DNA from: Ziziphus jujuba
Lineage: Eukaryota; Streptophyta; Magnoliopsida; Rosales; Rhamnaceae
DNA length: 64,000 nt
Reading direction: 5' to 3'
Assembly (NCBI RefSeq): GCF_031755915.1
Contig: NC_083382.1
Span: 10,037,501 to 10,101,500 of the forward strand
This document shows, piece by piece, positions 35,024 to 48,775 of the stretch. A program made the translations under genes and the position numbers. Below the pieces are notes generated by a model. That model was not told the DNA's origin. It ran no database searches and was given only the letters and a program-made list of their open reading frames with translations. How positions within the stretch are numbered: position 1 is the stretch's first letter; each line of letters begins with the position of its first letter.

Positions 35024-35029
35024 TTTACT

Positions 35030-35115
35030 TTTTTTGGGCTCCATCGACATCCCTGAGTAGGGAAATCAATGAATTTGATGAAGAATAATGTTAGTTTGTA
35101 ATAAAAAAACATAAA

Positions 35116-35156
<41 letters not shown>

Positions 35157-36359
35157 ACAACTTAGGGATATAAGGATTTTTACCCTGATCGAAGTTTAAA
35201 TCCTTAAGCTAAAGGTGTTATCTCACTAGTGCATGATACTCAAACTCTGTCTAGAAAACAGCTTTTATGGGTTGAAAAGAAGAATTTTTTTAAAAACGTA
35301 CTTGACCCTTAGGAAACTAATTATATTTCTTTTTGGATTTGTATACAAATAAAATAAATATAAAGTGAATGATTTGTATAGCATATATAGGTTTCGGTAG
35401 GTTTGAGCTTTTATAACCAAATCAGGTTAAACACAAGCAGTATGGGGAAGAGATGTAGCTACATCAGTTGACATACTCATCTAGAAGAGGTGGACATGTT
35501 GCAGTCCAGCTTAACCTATATGTTCATATTATAGTCTGCAACTTTCTGTGCATATTTCTTAGACATATATTGTATGGTAAGAAATAATTAAATATAACAT
35601 GAATATGATATGTATATATACAGTCTAAGGGCTGCTTTTGATTGGCTTATAACAATCTGTTTGTTGCGTAGCTTCTATGTAGTCTTCCACCTCTATACTT
35701 CACTTTCTTGTTTTTCTATTTTGGGTAAATTGACTACTTCCTCTCCAGTCATTTCAATATTTCACTTTATCTGCTTCTGCATGTAGCATCATAATTGGCC
35801 ACAATTGTGGGTTGCTCTATTAAAACCCCACTTTAGACTATAGCTACATTAGAAATCTTAGTTGCTTTTCAGACCTTCTTTTTTCTTTTAAGTTTTTTCT
35901 TCTTCCTTTTTGCTAGGGTAATTTATTACTAAAAATCAGTACTTGGAGATAAGAGAAAAATACTTTATGATTAATTAGAATTGAAGTTGAGAATTCCAGA
36001 GTTAGTACTTTCTAAAGGTATAGATATATATATATAGAAAGAGAGAGAGAGAAGATCAGTGCATAAAATTTTAGGTACATGGTTAGCTAGAAGCAAACAC
36101 GCAAACACTTTATCCCCAAAAAAGAAAAAAAAATTAAAGAAGAAGAAGATAGAAAGATTTAGAAGTAAACACACTGCTATACAGTAAATATTCAGTAAAT
36201 GTTTTGTAGATGGCACACACAATATCCTTAGGAAGAGAGCGTATGAAATTGAGGATTGCGGATATTTATATATGTATGTATACATAGTTGACAATGTCGT
36301 TAAAGGTAGATAAAAGTTAATTAATGTTGTCAATGTACATTTGTAGGTTGTACTTTATA
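35030..36359. other. MULE internal non-coding stretch
   Basis: AT-rich, with AT repeats near 35121-35151 and an AG run at 36038-36052. It ends with the upstream part of the Ulp1 gene. No other feature is seen. Confidence 0.4.
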
Positions 36360-39300
36360 ATGGCACCAAAAAGGAACTTGCGACTTCAACCGAAGAAGGG
36401 AGTTAAGAAGGTGGAAAGTAAAAGACGCGGTGGTAGCACAGCAGCACCCGACTCTAAGCGTCAACAAACTACTAGGCAGAAATCCAAAGCTGAGACGGAA
36501 AGCGCCAAACTTCGAGGGCACGTTCCACTTTCCTTTCCCCCATCTGACATGGTAAGTTTTATATTCATTTATGTTGTTTTGTGCGGTAAATGATAAGACA
36601 TCTGTCAGTATTTATTCATGAATGTGAAAACACAAGAAAAACTTCACCCTATCGGGCCATCGGTAATTGCCGATAGGCCATCGAGATTTTTTTTAGTTCA
36701 TTGTAGGTTGATTACCGATGGTTACATCGGTAATTACCACTTGTGCAAAAATGTGAACTCATATGTCTTAAGATTTAGTTGGAAATTATTATTATAAAGT
36801 TAGGGTGGAAAAATAGGGTATGATTAAATCGTTGATGTCAGTTCCATTTATGTAATTCATTTTGCAGCCCATCGATGCTCCAAAGGAATGGATCTTTCAG
36901 GGTGCCGATATATTTAAAGTTAGGGCACATTCATTCAGGAATCCAATAGAAGCGAACAAAGTAATTACAAGTGTCCTCACAAGTGAGCAGTTGGAAAAGT
37001 ATAGACAAACATGTTTTGGACACTTACTTGAAATGAAGAACCTCCGATTCTCTGGTCAGGTAGTGCATCACCTGCTTTGCAGACAAGTTGTGTCCAACAA
37101 TCTAGAAGTACTGGAGTTTAACTTCGGCGGATCTGGAGTGCGATTTACGAAGTGGGAATTCGCACTCATTAATGGCTTAAAGTTTTGTAGGTACCCTTCG
37201 ATGTATGATATGCAAATTTCCAAAGGAAAGGAGCTGCTCACGAGGTTGCTAGATGACAGGACTGACTTGAAACCGCCCGAACTGGAACGACTATTCAAGG
37301 GTACACTTTTTGTGGATGATTGGGATGATGTAAGAATTACGTTACTATATTTCTTAGTTCATGGTGTACTCGGAATGGATCCGAAGGTTCAAATAAATAG
37401 AAAATTCATTGATTTAGTTGCTGATATCGAGGTATTTAATTCCTACCCTTGGGGCATTCTGAGCTACAAGGAGACAATCAACTCATTCCACAATGCATTC
37501 CAGCATAGAGGACGTGCAGTAAAGAATAAATCACAGTATTATGACCTAAAAGGTTTTCCATTGGCGTTTCAGGTACGGTAATATATTTAATACATATAGC
37601 GTTTACTTAAAAATTATATTTAATAACCTATAATTTATATTTTGTAGTTGTGGGGGTTTGAAGCAATCCCTGATTTTGGTAACCAATTTGCTGACCGGTG
37701 GGAAATCCGTTGTCCGAGGATCCTTGGATGGCATGCTACAAGTCAACCGAATCATTTTGCTGTCCATAATTGGTTCACCTCAAATAGCAATGTCAGGCAA
37801 ATTTTTTTTAGACTACATGGTACGACTACATTCAAGTTACATTACCATAGTCAGTTTCCAAATTTATTTTTTTTTCCTTTTTTCATTTCATGTAGTATGT
37901 TGTGCACTGGAGGTTAGATGCTACTGATGAGGAGAAGACTATGGATTACTGGCGAACAATAGCAGTTAACATACATGAAGTTTGCTACACGTCACCTCCA
38001 CTTGTAGCACCAATAGTTGGCGCTAAAGATGTTGGCGCTAAAGATGCGTCCAAAGCTTAGGAGCATTCTAGTGGTCCTCCAGATGCTAATTTCAGGGTAT
38101 GCAATTGTTACTTGCATGCAAATTTGTATTTCATATGTTTTACTAATATATGTTGACTTATGTTTTGGATATTGATATTGATTAGCTTGCTTGCTTGGAG
38201 GCAAAATTTGATGAATTAAATAAAGAGATGGCAGCGTTAAGAAAGATGTTTAGTTCTGTTATTGACCAACAAAAGCATCAGGTATCATTTAGACAACTTA
38301 GTATACTTTAGTGTTTCAGCATTATTAAATTATATATTGTAATTCAGCAATTATTTGTTGTTAGAGTTTGGGAACTGCAAAATAACCATTGTGTTTTGCA
38401 GGCCGAACATCATATGCACAGCCATTCACCGTCATCTTCGGTTCGACCATCATCCCCTGTGGCACCGTCATTCGGAGAGCAAGCCGAAGAATTTGATGCA
38501 CCCATAGACGGTTCCAATGGTAGGAAGGAGGATGATGATTGTACTACACCATTTGAGCCTATCGTACCTGGAGGACCCTATGTGGAGGATTCCTGGGCTT
38601 TGGTGCCATATCGGCCTTTGCATTTCGGGTGGGATATCGATGCTTCAGCTGACAGTCCATATCATGACCAATCAGCTGAGATTGAGGTGGAAGATTTGAC
38701 ACATAACGTTGGTGATACAAGCCGATTCGGTAGAGTTTACCACCAGTCACATCACGTCATCTCTCCTTACACCGACCCGTGTAAAAAGAAGGTCAAATTT
38801 AATCTTAATCGACATATTGATGCATTGAAGGAGAGGGCGTTCGATGAGTGGTATAGGGTGGCATTGAAGGAAGCAACCGTGTGTACATCTTATATGACGG
38901 TGGGAAAGAAATTTTTTGCTGAGCTACTTACCTCTGAAGGATGGTTGAATTCCGATGTCAGTTATATGCTTTATGTTCATGTAAAATCATTGTGTTCCTA
39001 CGTTTGGAATGATGTTTTATTTATCACCTCGCACTTGTTACTTATTTCCTTTAATGTGGTTTTGCAGCATACTGACACTATTTTGTATTTCATACAAAAA
39101 AGGCGGTTTGAGAATGAGAAGATGTTCATCAACACCTGTGCCATATTAGACGTGTTATTTTGGGTAAGATGATGGGATGTTACTGCGTTGCTTAATGTTA
39201 TATTGATGGTATTTTATATTGTATATATTTCATTATTTGGCAGTCATCCATCAAAAGGGCGTTATCCCATATGGAGGGCATCTCGTAGCACATATTCATG

Positions 39301-39970
39301 TGATGCGACCCTTTGTAGCTATGTGCATGGGAAGTTACCCAAACCTAGCATGCCGTGGCGGATATGTGATTATGTAAGTCCCTACATATATTTAAAAAAA
39401 TTCTCACTAAGTTTCCCATTTTGTGGATAATGAGGTTATGTTCTAATTTGCAGGTGTACATCCCTGTCAACAATGGAGACGCACATTGGTTGGCAGCATG
39501 TGTGGACTTGAAGGCCCGACATATTGATTTATACGATCCAAATATGGGAAATAAATATGTCCAGAATAAAGACTTGAACAATGCGGAATGCCATAAGTAT
39601 ATACTGCCTTACCTATTGAGGGATGGGGGATATTACGAGAAGAATCCAAACGTGCCTCCCACTTTAGATCCATTCACGATGACCATGATCACAGATGCAC
39701 CCCGCCAAGATAATGGGTATGAATGTGTTGTCATTTCAAACAACTTCTATTGCTGCTATTTTATTGTGGTTACGTGTGGAAATACATGTGGTTAGTTTTC
39801 ATTAATGCTAATCATCAATGCTATTCTGCAGGGGTGATTGTGGCGTCTACGCTTTGAAATTTATTGAATACAAGAGTAGTGAGGAGAATCCTTCATTTGG
39901 CCCCCAAGACATTATGTTTTTTAGAAAAAAATATGCTGTTGATTTGTACTTTAATAAACTTTCAATGTAG
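36360..39970 (+). pseudogene. DUF1985-Ulp1-like cysteine protease gene carried by the MULE
   Basis: Clear exons are 36360-36551 (MAPKRNLRLQPKKG, a basic N-terminus), 36868-37572 (PIDAPKEW...FPLAFQ), 37648 to ~37820, ~37897-38099, ~38187-38282 (a coiled-coil LEAKFDELNKEMAALRKMF), 38402-38956, 39068-39163, ~39245-39375, ~39455-39717 and 39830-39970. Exon 2 is a DUF1985 domain, common in plant MULE Ulp1 genes. The C-terminus is a C48 (SUMO/ubiquitin-like protease) domain with its catalytic set visible: His in GDAHWLAAC, Asp in IDLYDP, Gln in PRQDNG and Cys in GDCGVY. An in-frame TAG at 38058 and phase breaks near 37.8 and 39.2 kb suggest decay. MULE Ulp1 proteins have no proven role in transposition. 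Confidence 0.8.
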
Positions 39971-40279
39971 ATCATATATTTAATGTTATGACACTCTATA
40001 CTAATGTTATCTTAACATGCTGAACCTATCTTTAGTAATGATAACCGTTGAAAAAAAAAAAGAGAGAAAAGAAGACCCTCGGTTGTGGTAAAAATTAAAG
40101 CAAAGAAGATTATCGATGGTGCATCGATAATTCCCGATTCACCATCGGTAATTACAGAAACGCTTTTCGTAATATGAATTAACATTTTTTTTTCCTCCAA
40201 ATACTCAGCTAATAGGGTGTTTTCGGCAATAACATGTAAATTATACATTCATCAATGCCCCCAAATGTTCCGAAAACGT

Positions 40280-42080
40280 TCTCCAATTGGCAAAAATATT
40301 TAATTACCATAGGTTTCTTCGGTAATTACCGAAACCCCTATGGTAATCACATTTTACCAATTTTTTAGACCCCACAAGTCCCCTTACGTGTGTTAAATGA
40401 AAAACCATGCAACATATGGATTCTAAAATTATCCTAAGGAGAGAAAATCCCTAAATTGCTTAAAAATTTCTCAAATTGGCCAAAAAAATACGATAACTGT
40501 AGACCTTCGGTAATTCCCGATGAAACCCTCGGTAACCAACATATACCCTCTGGAAAAATTACCGAAAGTTTCATCGGTAATTACCGAAACCCCTATGGTA
40601 ATCACATTTTACCAATTTTTTGGGCCCCACAAGTCCCCTTACGTGTGTTAAATGAAAAACCATGCAACATATGGATTCTAAAATTATCCTAAGGAGAGAA
40701 AATCCCTAAATTGCTTAAAAATTTCTCAAATTGGCCAAAAAAATACAATAACTGTAGACCTTTGGTAATTTCCGATGAAACCCTCGGTAACCAACATATA
40801 CCCTCTGGAAAAATTACCGAAGGTTTCATCGGTAATTACCGAAACCCCTATGGTAATCACATTTTACCAATTTTTTGGGCCCCACAAGTCCCCTTACGTG
40901 TGTTAAATGAAAAACCATGCAACATATGGATTCTAAAATTATCCTAAGGAGAGAAAAATCCCAAAATCTTTGAAAAAGTTCTCAAATTGGCCAAAAAATT
41001 ACGATGACTGTAGACATTCGGCAATTACCGATGAAAGCGTCGATAACCAACCTATACCCGCTGGAAAAGTTACCGAAGGTTTCATCGGGAATTACCGAAG
41101 GTCTACAGTCATCGTATTTTTTTGGCTAATTTGAGAACTTTTTCAGAGATTTTGGGATTTTCTCTCCTTAGGATAATTTTAGAATCCATATTTTGCATGT
41201 TTTTGCATTTAACACACATTATGGGACTTGTGGGGTCCATAACATTTGTAAAATGTAATTACCACTGGGGTTTGGTAATTACCGATGACACCTACGGTAA
41301 TTTTTCTAGAGGGTATATGTTGGTTACCGAGGGTTTCATCGGGGATTACCGAAAGTCTATAGTCATTGTAATTTTTTGGCTAATTTGAGAAATGTTTAAG
41401 CAATTTTGGGGTTTTCTCTCCTTAGGATAATTTTAGAATCCATATGTTGCATGGTTTTTCATTTAACACACGTAAGGGGACTTGTGGGGCCCAAAAAATT
41501 GGTAAAATGTGATTACCATAGGGGTTTCGGTAATTACCAACGAAACCTTCGGTAATTTTTCTAGAAGGTATATGTTGGTTACCGAGGGTTTCATCAAGAA
41601 TTACCGAAGGTCTACAGTCATCGTATTTTTTTGGCCAATTTGAGAAATTTTTAAGCAATTTAGGGATTTTCTCTCCTTAGGATAATTTTAGAATCCATAT
41701 TTTGCATGTTTTTGCATTTAACACACATTATGGGACTTGTGGGGTCCATAACATTTGTAAAATGTGATTATCACTGGGGTTTTGGTAATTACCGATGACA
41801 CCTACAGTAATTTTTCTAGAGGGTATATGTTGGTTACCGAGGGTTTCATCGGGAATTACCGAAGGTCTACAGTCATCATAATTTTTTGGCCAATTTGAGA
41901 AATGTTTAAGCAATTTTGGGATTTTCTCTCCTTAGGATAATTTTATAATCCATATGTTGCATGTTTTTTCATTTAACACACGTAAGGGGACTTGTGGGGC
42001 CCAAAAAATTGGTAAAATATGATTGCCATACGGGTTTCGATAATTACCGACGAAACCTTCGGTAATTTTTAAAGCAAAAA
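40280..42080. repeat. Direct-then-inverted repeat array inside the MULE
   Basis: A ~255-bp unit containing CCCCACAAGTCCC, ATGCAACATATGGATTC, AATTATCCTAAGGAGAGAAAA and several GGTAATTACCGA-type motifs appears about three times forward (40300-41060). It then appears about four times in reverse (41090-42080), the switch being near 41060-41100. Copies are 85-95% alike by eye. The same short motif also occurs in the Ulp1 gene (36640-36740) and at 40105-40160. The array lies between the 3' ends of two convergent genes. Open frames here are by-products of the repeat. Confidence 0.85.
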
Positions 42081-42543
42081 CAAATTGAACGTTGTCATTT
42101 TTTAATGCCATTTGATCGCTTACTTTGTCAGAATTTATCATTAATAATGGTACATTTAGCATGTTATTGGTTGGAACACACATGATTGAAGTTGTTGGAT
42201 GGAATTGTGGTGATTCTTTTACGACGATGTACAAATGTCAATTACCGACGATGCATCTATCATTACCATTGGGCAGTAATATCATCCATGCAATAGTAAG
42301 AAACATACAAACAACTGAACCAAAAACTGAACACAGAATGATATGTTATCAAAACAATACAACAGATGAATTTGACAACAAAAGAACACATAAAACTAAC
42401 GTCTATTATGCCAAAACACATGTTATGCGGTTGAGCAACTAATTGCATTCCTGACTACATTGCATACACACGCATACCGCATAACATGGCCCCATTGTCT
42501 GAATATAGCATCGCGCGATTGATGGGCCTTCTGTTCAGTGGTG

Positions 42544-45219
42544 CTATTGGTTGGTGGTGCTATCAAGAGGTACGGCGGAAGAGCATGATCGGCTGCTGTG
42601 ACCAACCTGTTTGCACCTCCCACATCTATATTGATGACGCTCCTCTCCTTGAGATTGAATCCTCTTCTTTCTCGGTCTTCCTGACTGTTTGCCAATTTGA
42701 GGTGGAAGTACAACCTGGTTTATGACATCATCTGGAGCATGCCACTGACATTTATCTCCAAGCGGATATATGGTTTCCGAATATGCATCACGGAGTGAGT
42801 CAACTGAGTAATACGCCGAGCAAAGGAAATATGGAGAAATATGTTTGATGCTTACATGCTGCAATTGCATGGACACAAGGAAATCCATCAATGTCAAATT
42901 CCTTGCATGAGCACGTCTTATTTTCTAAGTTAACAACTCCAACGAACATGCCATGGCCAACAACTTGAAACTCATATAAGTTCATTGGCATAACACGTAA
43001 GCCTCTGCCATTATTTGAGCGCTCCTGCATGATTTTTTCCAACCAATTAGTAACAGGATTTGCATTGCAGCTGCGTTAGTTCGACGTTCATACCACCACC
43101 TTTGCAAGACATCACGAATGTGATCTAGTAATGGCAAAACAGGTTTATCCCTCGCATCAATAAGCACAGAGTTCGTGCTCTCTGCAATGTTAGTTGTCAT
43201 TATGTTGTATCTATTGCCCGAAAAATGTGATCTAGCCCATTTTGAAGGACTTGTATCCTTTAGATATTGTACAGCTTCAATACTAACCCCTTCTAAAAGC
43301 TGCATGGCCTTATCAAAATCCTCAACAATATATGCTCTAGCTGCATCATTAAAAGTTGATATAATCGCATTGACATGACCTTTAAACTTCTTAGCATGTA
43401 AATTTGTACCAAGATAATATGTGCAGTGGCCATGGTGATTATTAGGGAAAACTGTATGTATTGCCTTTGCAATGCTCTTGTGTCTATCCGATATAAAAGC
43501 TGTATTCAGATCATCCCCAAATGCTTCTTTAAAGCTCTCAAAAAATCACGTGTAAGCTACATCCGTCTCCCCAGGGCCTATTCCATAAGCAAGTGGATAA
43601 ATTTGATTGTTCCCATCTAAACATGATGCAATATATAACAAACCTCTATATCTATTCTTCAGTGTAGTTCCATCGACAGCTACGACTCTCCGCATATGCT
43701 GAAACCCTCTAATGCTAGCTCTAAGTGCCATGAAAAAATATAAAAATATGTTTTGATTGTCAGTTTCAATTCGAATAAACGTGGTCGGATTTTTGCTCTT
43801 CAAAACGTGACTCCATAAAGGAAGTTTTGCATATGAATCTTCTGGCGTGTCCCATAAACCTGATAGTGCAACTTTCTTAACGGCCCATGCTTTGTTGTAG
43901 CTCATGTTTACTCTATAATTAGAGCGAATGTCATGCACGATATCTCGAGGTTTGTATTGCCTTGAAATCCCATCAAACATTGGCTGGATGATGTCTCCGA
44001 TAACTGAACTTGTTGCTTGATGATGATCCATTTTCATGATATTTAAAGAGCAAATATGCTCATCCTTGAAGGCCCTAATCATGAAGGCCTCTGTATTATC
44101 ACCATGCAGTTTGGTAGCACGCATTCGCCACATGCAATTGTTGTTTGCACATACAACCTCATATCGGACTCTATCTGACTTTTTGACCTTGAATTCAAAA
44201 TTTCTTCTTAGTGCATAAAGACTAATCTTCTTCTGTAGCGCATTCTTACTCGCAGAGATTTGGTTTATTCGAATGATTTCATGGGCATTGACGGATGAGA
44301 AGCGATGGTTAACCCTAAGTTCAGCCATGGTTGCGGTAGAATCCTATCGAATGTCCAAATGGTTTTCGGTGCAAGGAGAGGCAAGCACATCATCATTCAC
44401 ATTATCAATTGGACTACTACCATAAGGAGACTCACCATGTCGACTATCACCAGCTGAAAGTTCCGAATGTTGGGTTCAACAAATGTCTCATAACCCATCT
44501 TCACTACGATCAGTGTTGACCTCAACCTCAAATTGTTCATCTTGATCATAATCATGTCCACGATATTCATTCATATCATTAATGTCGAAGCGCTCATTAT
44601 CATGATCATGTTCCACAGATTGCACATTGTTTTCACAAATTTGATTTTCAGAGAATCCAGCTTGAGTTTCCGGCACATGAAGTTCGGTCGCTGGGGACTG
44701 CATGTCAGCATCAGAGGTACAAGTAGCTGTCTTGGGAACTACAGATAATGGGGCAGTAGTCATAAATCCTGAACTTGTAGGTATCCTATTCACAACACAT
44801 CCAGCAGTATTAATACTCTGTGGAACCCTGGATAACACATCAACAATAAGTGGAGATCTGTCTTGAGGTCTGTGTGAACTATACTCTTCTATAAAACTTT
44901 GTAGGTCTTCATCATTTTCCACAACGTACGGCTCACATGACAAACACACATGGTATATGAACTTGAAGATTAATTGATGTTGTGTAGAATCTAAGTTGAG
45001 AGTGTTGTAGACAACATCTTCAAGTTCTGCCAACGTACAATTCCTTTTGATACGTATAATCTTCGTTCTTTGACGTTGGTATCTCCAGGTACCTTCAGAA
45101 CATACACTCCATGTTCCATCGTAGAACAGTAAAACTGAAATTTGTGACATTGAGCACAAAGTGTTTACCAATTCAAAACATACTAAGTATCTACTTGTCA
45201 CAAGCTTGTGGTAATTCAT
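42544..45219 (-). pseudogene. MURA-type Mutator transposase, decayed
   Basis: 45219-44488 is an N-terminal region with SQISVLLFYDGTW and an acidic linker. 44328-43546 begins MAELRVNHRFSSVNAHE, with the MuDR DNA-binding domain (FEFKVKKSDRVRYEVVCA) and the start of the transposase core (RVVAVDGTTLKNRYRG, first catalytic Asp). The next block has FISDRHKSIAKAI (second Asp) and HGHCTYYL. A SWIM finger follows (CSCKEFDIDGFPCVHAIAAC), then a CCHC knuckle (CGRCKQVGHSSRSC). Breaks: three stops in the 44.33-44.51 kb linker, TGA in place of a conserved Trp at 43546-43548, and single-base frameshifts near 43045 and 42840. No intact transposase can be made. It is convergent with the Ulp1 gene. Confidence 0.9.
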
Positions 45220-46000
45220 GAGGTCGTATGACTAAAAATAATTGCAATCATAGAATCTTTGCTGGAAGGTTTAACTATAATCCTGAAGCAAAAGTAATGA
45301 AAAAATACAAATGCATTTTCAGTAAATGAGTACAGAAAATGAGCCAAACAATTATGTTATTAACGCCTAGTGGAATAGCATTTTAAATGCAAATGAATAG
45401 AATAGCATTTTAAATACAAATACAAATGCATTTTCAGTAAATGAGTAAAGATAAAATACAAATGCATTTTATGTAAATGAGTACAAATGCTGTTTAAATG
45501 TTGCATATTAACACCTAGTAGAATAGCTACTCTTGACAGACATAGTGGATCAAGTAGATTAAGATGTCAAATCTGTGGCACATGTGCTAAATCATAACAT
45601 AACGTTAGCTTGAATGGATGCAATGTTAACAATGTGGTGTTCTGTGGATTATTTTGTTAAACATCATAAATATAGTTACATTTAGCATGTCATTCATTTA
45701 CAATAACATTAGAGAAGTGGACAAATTCGATTGTCCAATCGGTTTGCTTTTAGAAAATGGAAAAATTAACTATTCCGATGGAACCACCGTTAAATTTTCC
45801 AACAAGCAAGTGTTTCATAATTACTGATGGACCGCATGTAACAAACAAAGGTTGTAATTTTTAAATGGAACTCTCCGAACCATTTATGGATTGTTTTACA
45901 TAAAATAGCACCAATATAGAACTTGCACTTATATATCATGTCAAAACGTGACAAACAATGAATCCAATATAAGGAAAAAATGTATACATATCTGTACACA

Positions 46001-46039
<39 letters not shown>

Positions 46040-46884
46040 CCACATACCAGGTAATCTTTAACTCTGATTTGCAGAAACGTACAATTTAATTACACCCTTT
46101 TGAAGTGTATGGGCTCCACAATGAAGATTTTCAGTCTTGTTGTTATCACTAATGTTGGGGGTATGCAGGGAGAGTGAACTGAACTGAAGATAGTATTGTG
46201 TTTTCTGCAATGTTCGTCAATGCAAAGAAAGGCTAAAAGGTACACAACCAACAAAAGAGAAAGAGAGAGGAAGACACACAGTATTCATTTAATGTGGTAG
46301 CAGGGAGAGTAAGAGAGAGGGATAGAAGTTAATGAGGGTAGATGAGAAATGAGAGATGGTAAAAAAAATTGTTTTAATATTTTCCACTTTATTCGACAAT
46401 TAATGAGAAATGAGGGTAGATGAGAAATGGGAAACTGTTACATTTATTTTACACTTTCATATCCATTTATTTAAATAGTTTCCACAAGTGCACAATTAAT
46501 TCCCTCCTAACAACTCTCATTTGGACATACTACCATGGAGCCGTTCATGTAAAAGTGATTGGAAGAAGCTTGCAAGTTGGGAATCACATTTTACAATCTA
46601 AAACTAACTACATTTCAATGCATACCATTCAAACAAGTTCTAATGGTCAGAAACTAGAGAGTCAATATTTGAGAACTCAATTACCATCCATTTAAATTAT
46701 CATCCTTCTTATTTATTGCTTTTCCACATATCAAATAATATGGAGAATTTAATAATGAAATTGAATCCTTACACATCATATTGACAAGAGAATCATGTAC
46801 AAAAACTAAAAACAAAATCTGAATTAGCAAGAGGAAATTGTACAAGTGTTTTATGAATAAAAACTAGAGAATATTACAACTTCT
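45220..46884. other. MULE internal non-coding stretch
   Basis: AT-rich, with an AT run at about 46008-46031. It probably contains MURA upstream sequence. I see no gene. Confidence 0.4.
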
Positions 46885-47066
46885 AGAGAATATTACAGCT
46901 CCTACAAAAGCCTTTGTTGGTATCAATCCCGAATTGACCCAATGTTCCCCATCAATGTCAAAATCTCGAACACCAACTGGCACCACAATTGGTATAATGC
47001 CAAACTTTAATGACAGCATTAAAAGCATACGGGGCACCTCCACTAAAACGGAGACCAATTTGATAC
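46885..47066 (-). pseudogene. Captured fragment of an SMP-domain (NTMC2-type) gene
   Basis: After an AG acceptor the minus strand reads YQIGLRFSGGAP and, one base out of frame, RMLLMLSLKFGIIPIVVPVG then RDFDIDGEHWV and GLIPTKAFVGAV. This resembles the SMP lipid-binding domain of plant extended-synaptotagmin-like C2 proteins. Those work at membrane contact sites. Only one exon is present and it carries a 1-nt insertion. The family call comes from recognition, not a search. Confidence 0.55.
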
Positions 47067-47663
47067 CTGGATGAAATCAAACGAAATATTTGCAGTTAGT
47101 TACAATATTTAGCATACAAGTTTCAAAGAAAATAATTATTGTAAATAATTAAGGAAAATTACAAAAGCATTTTGTTTTAAATCTCAACCTAAAAAAATGA
47201 CTAACTTTTTTTAATACTTGACAAAAAAGCATCTCTAATTTAATAAAATAAGGGATTCTCTCAAAAAAAATTTAAAATAAATATAATGAGAACTGAAGAC
47301 CTTAGCTGTCCTCATATGCGATAAATGCTATATGCAAACTGTGAAGAGTAGAATTATTGGTCTAGACATCAACAAAGGAAGAAAAATATCACAAAACGAG
47401 TCATTATCAAACTGTCTTGTAAGTAGTAAGTATGCAAGTGGATATGTTGTCCCGAAGATTGAATTGGATAATCAAAATAATTAAGTCTTCCATCTAAAGA
47501 TCCTATTTCCATTCACTGACTTCATATCAGAAATTCTAAGGAAATTTCAGAAATCATGAAAGCAACAAAATATCTAAAATGTCTATAAAACAGATGAATC
47601 AGAAATGGAAAGGCTTGAAATTGTCACAGCAATTAAACATCAACCATGGTAGTCAAGGATCAC

Positions 47664-48552
47664 CTGCTGACAACACGATTAACTGTTGGTTGAACAAATA
47701 TATGAACCCTGCAAAAAGCAAGTAGTTGTCAATAAGCAAAAAATACTATCTAGTTTACATGAAAAGGAAACTCCATATGAATGATAAACTTTCTAAGTAC
47801 CATTTTCCAGGGAATCATGAAAAGGAAACTCCATATGAATGATAAACTTCCTATGTACTTTCATGATTTTCTTCATTTGGAAAATTCTCCTTCCCTGTAT
47901 CAGACTTCTTATCTGCAGAAACCTATATGAACAACATAAAATAAAAGTGAAAAATATAATGAGCACTGGGAAATAAAAACCACCATAGCTAAATAGATTA
48001 CCCTCGGTAGAAATGGAGGTTTCTGTTAACGTATAGAATGTGCAACCATGGAGTTTAAACAGTAAATTTCCCTTATGATTCTCATGTTGATAATGAAGTA
48101 AATGCAATATCTGACAGTTTGCATTAAACATTACGGAAAACAAGAATTATACATAACAACAATAACTGATAACAACTAAAACAGTTATATTTAATCATCA
48201 ACAGCAATTATAGTAATAAAATAACTATAACTACAATTATATTAAAACACAAATAAGCGTGCAGACAATTAAATTTAATAAATAAGCAGCATTCAATAAT
48301 GGAAAACACACAAGACCCAAAAAAATAATAATAATATAAAACACACAATTACCATTTTTAGAATAACCTCCACAGCACCTTTGCCATCACCAAGAGCTCC
48401 ATCTATTTCATCAATCACCTAGAGAAAAAGTAGTAACTTGTTTCTTCTGCATACATTCTAGAATAAGAAGGGTAACCATAAAAAATAATACCAACTAAGC
48501 ACTTTGGCCTCGAGTCAACAGTGACAGAGTTCATCTGCACTACATCAAGAAA
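47664..48552 (-). pseudogene. Captured exons of CTF18 (clamp-loader AAA ATPase)
   Basis: Exons on the minus strand are 48496-48552 (FLDVVQMNSVTVDSRPKCL), 48353-48418 (VIDEIDGALGDGKGAVEVIL, containing the Walker B DEID), 47922 down to ~47845 (VSADKKSDTGKENFPNEE) and 47664-47708 (VHIFVQPTVNRVVSR). They are in the order of the CTF18 protein, which loads PCNA and supports sister-chromatid cohesion. The exon between the third and fourth (sensor region) is missing. A ~40-bp direct repeat (47759 and 47817) sits there. This is a piece of a gene lacking both ends, inside the MULE. Confidence 0.8.
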
Positions 48553-48775
48553 CTAAAATGTTGTATAAAGTAACCTATAACACAAAGCAATACATTGTAA
48601 TAGCTAGGGGAAAAAAAAAAAGAAAAAAAAAACGCAAAGTAACTTTATACAAAATTTCCAATCTTGAAAGAATCTAATAGTCAGCAGATAAGAATTAATG
48701 CAGATCCATGTGAAAAAAAAACAAAAACGAAAAAAAAAAAAAAAAAAGAAGAAGCATATATATACAAATATATAC

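Noticed and set aside
40456..42234. Several similar open frames (MLKNFSNWPKKYD-like) on both strands
   Set aside because: They are reflections of the forward and inverted repeat units, not genes.
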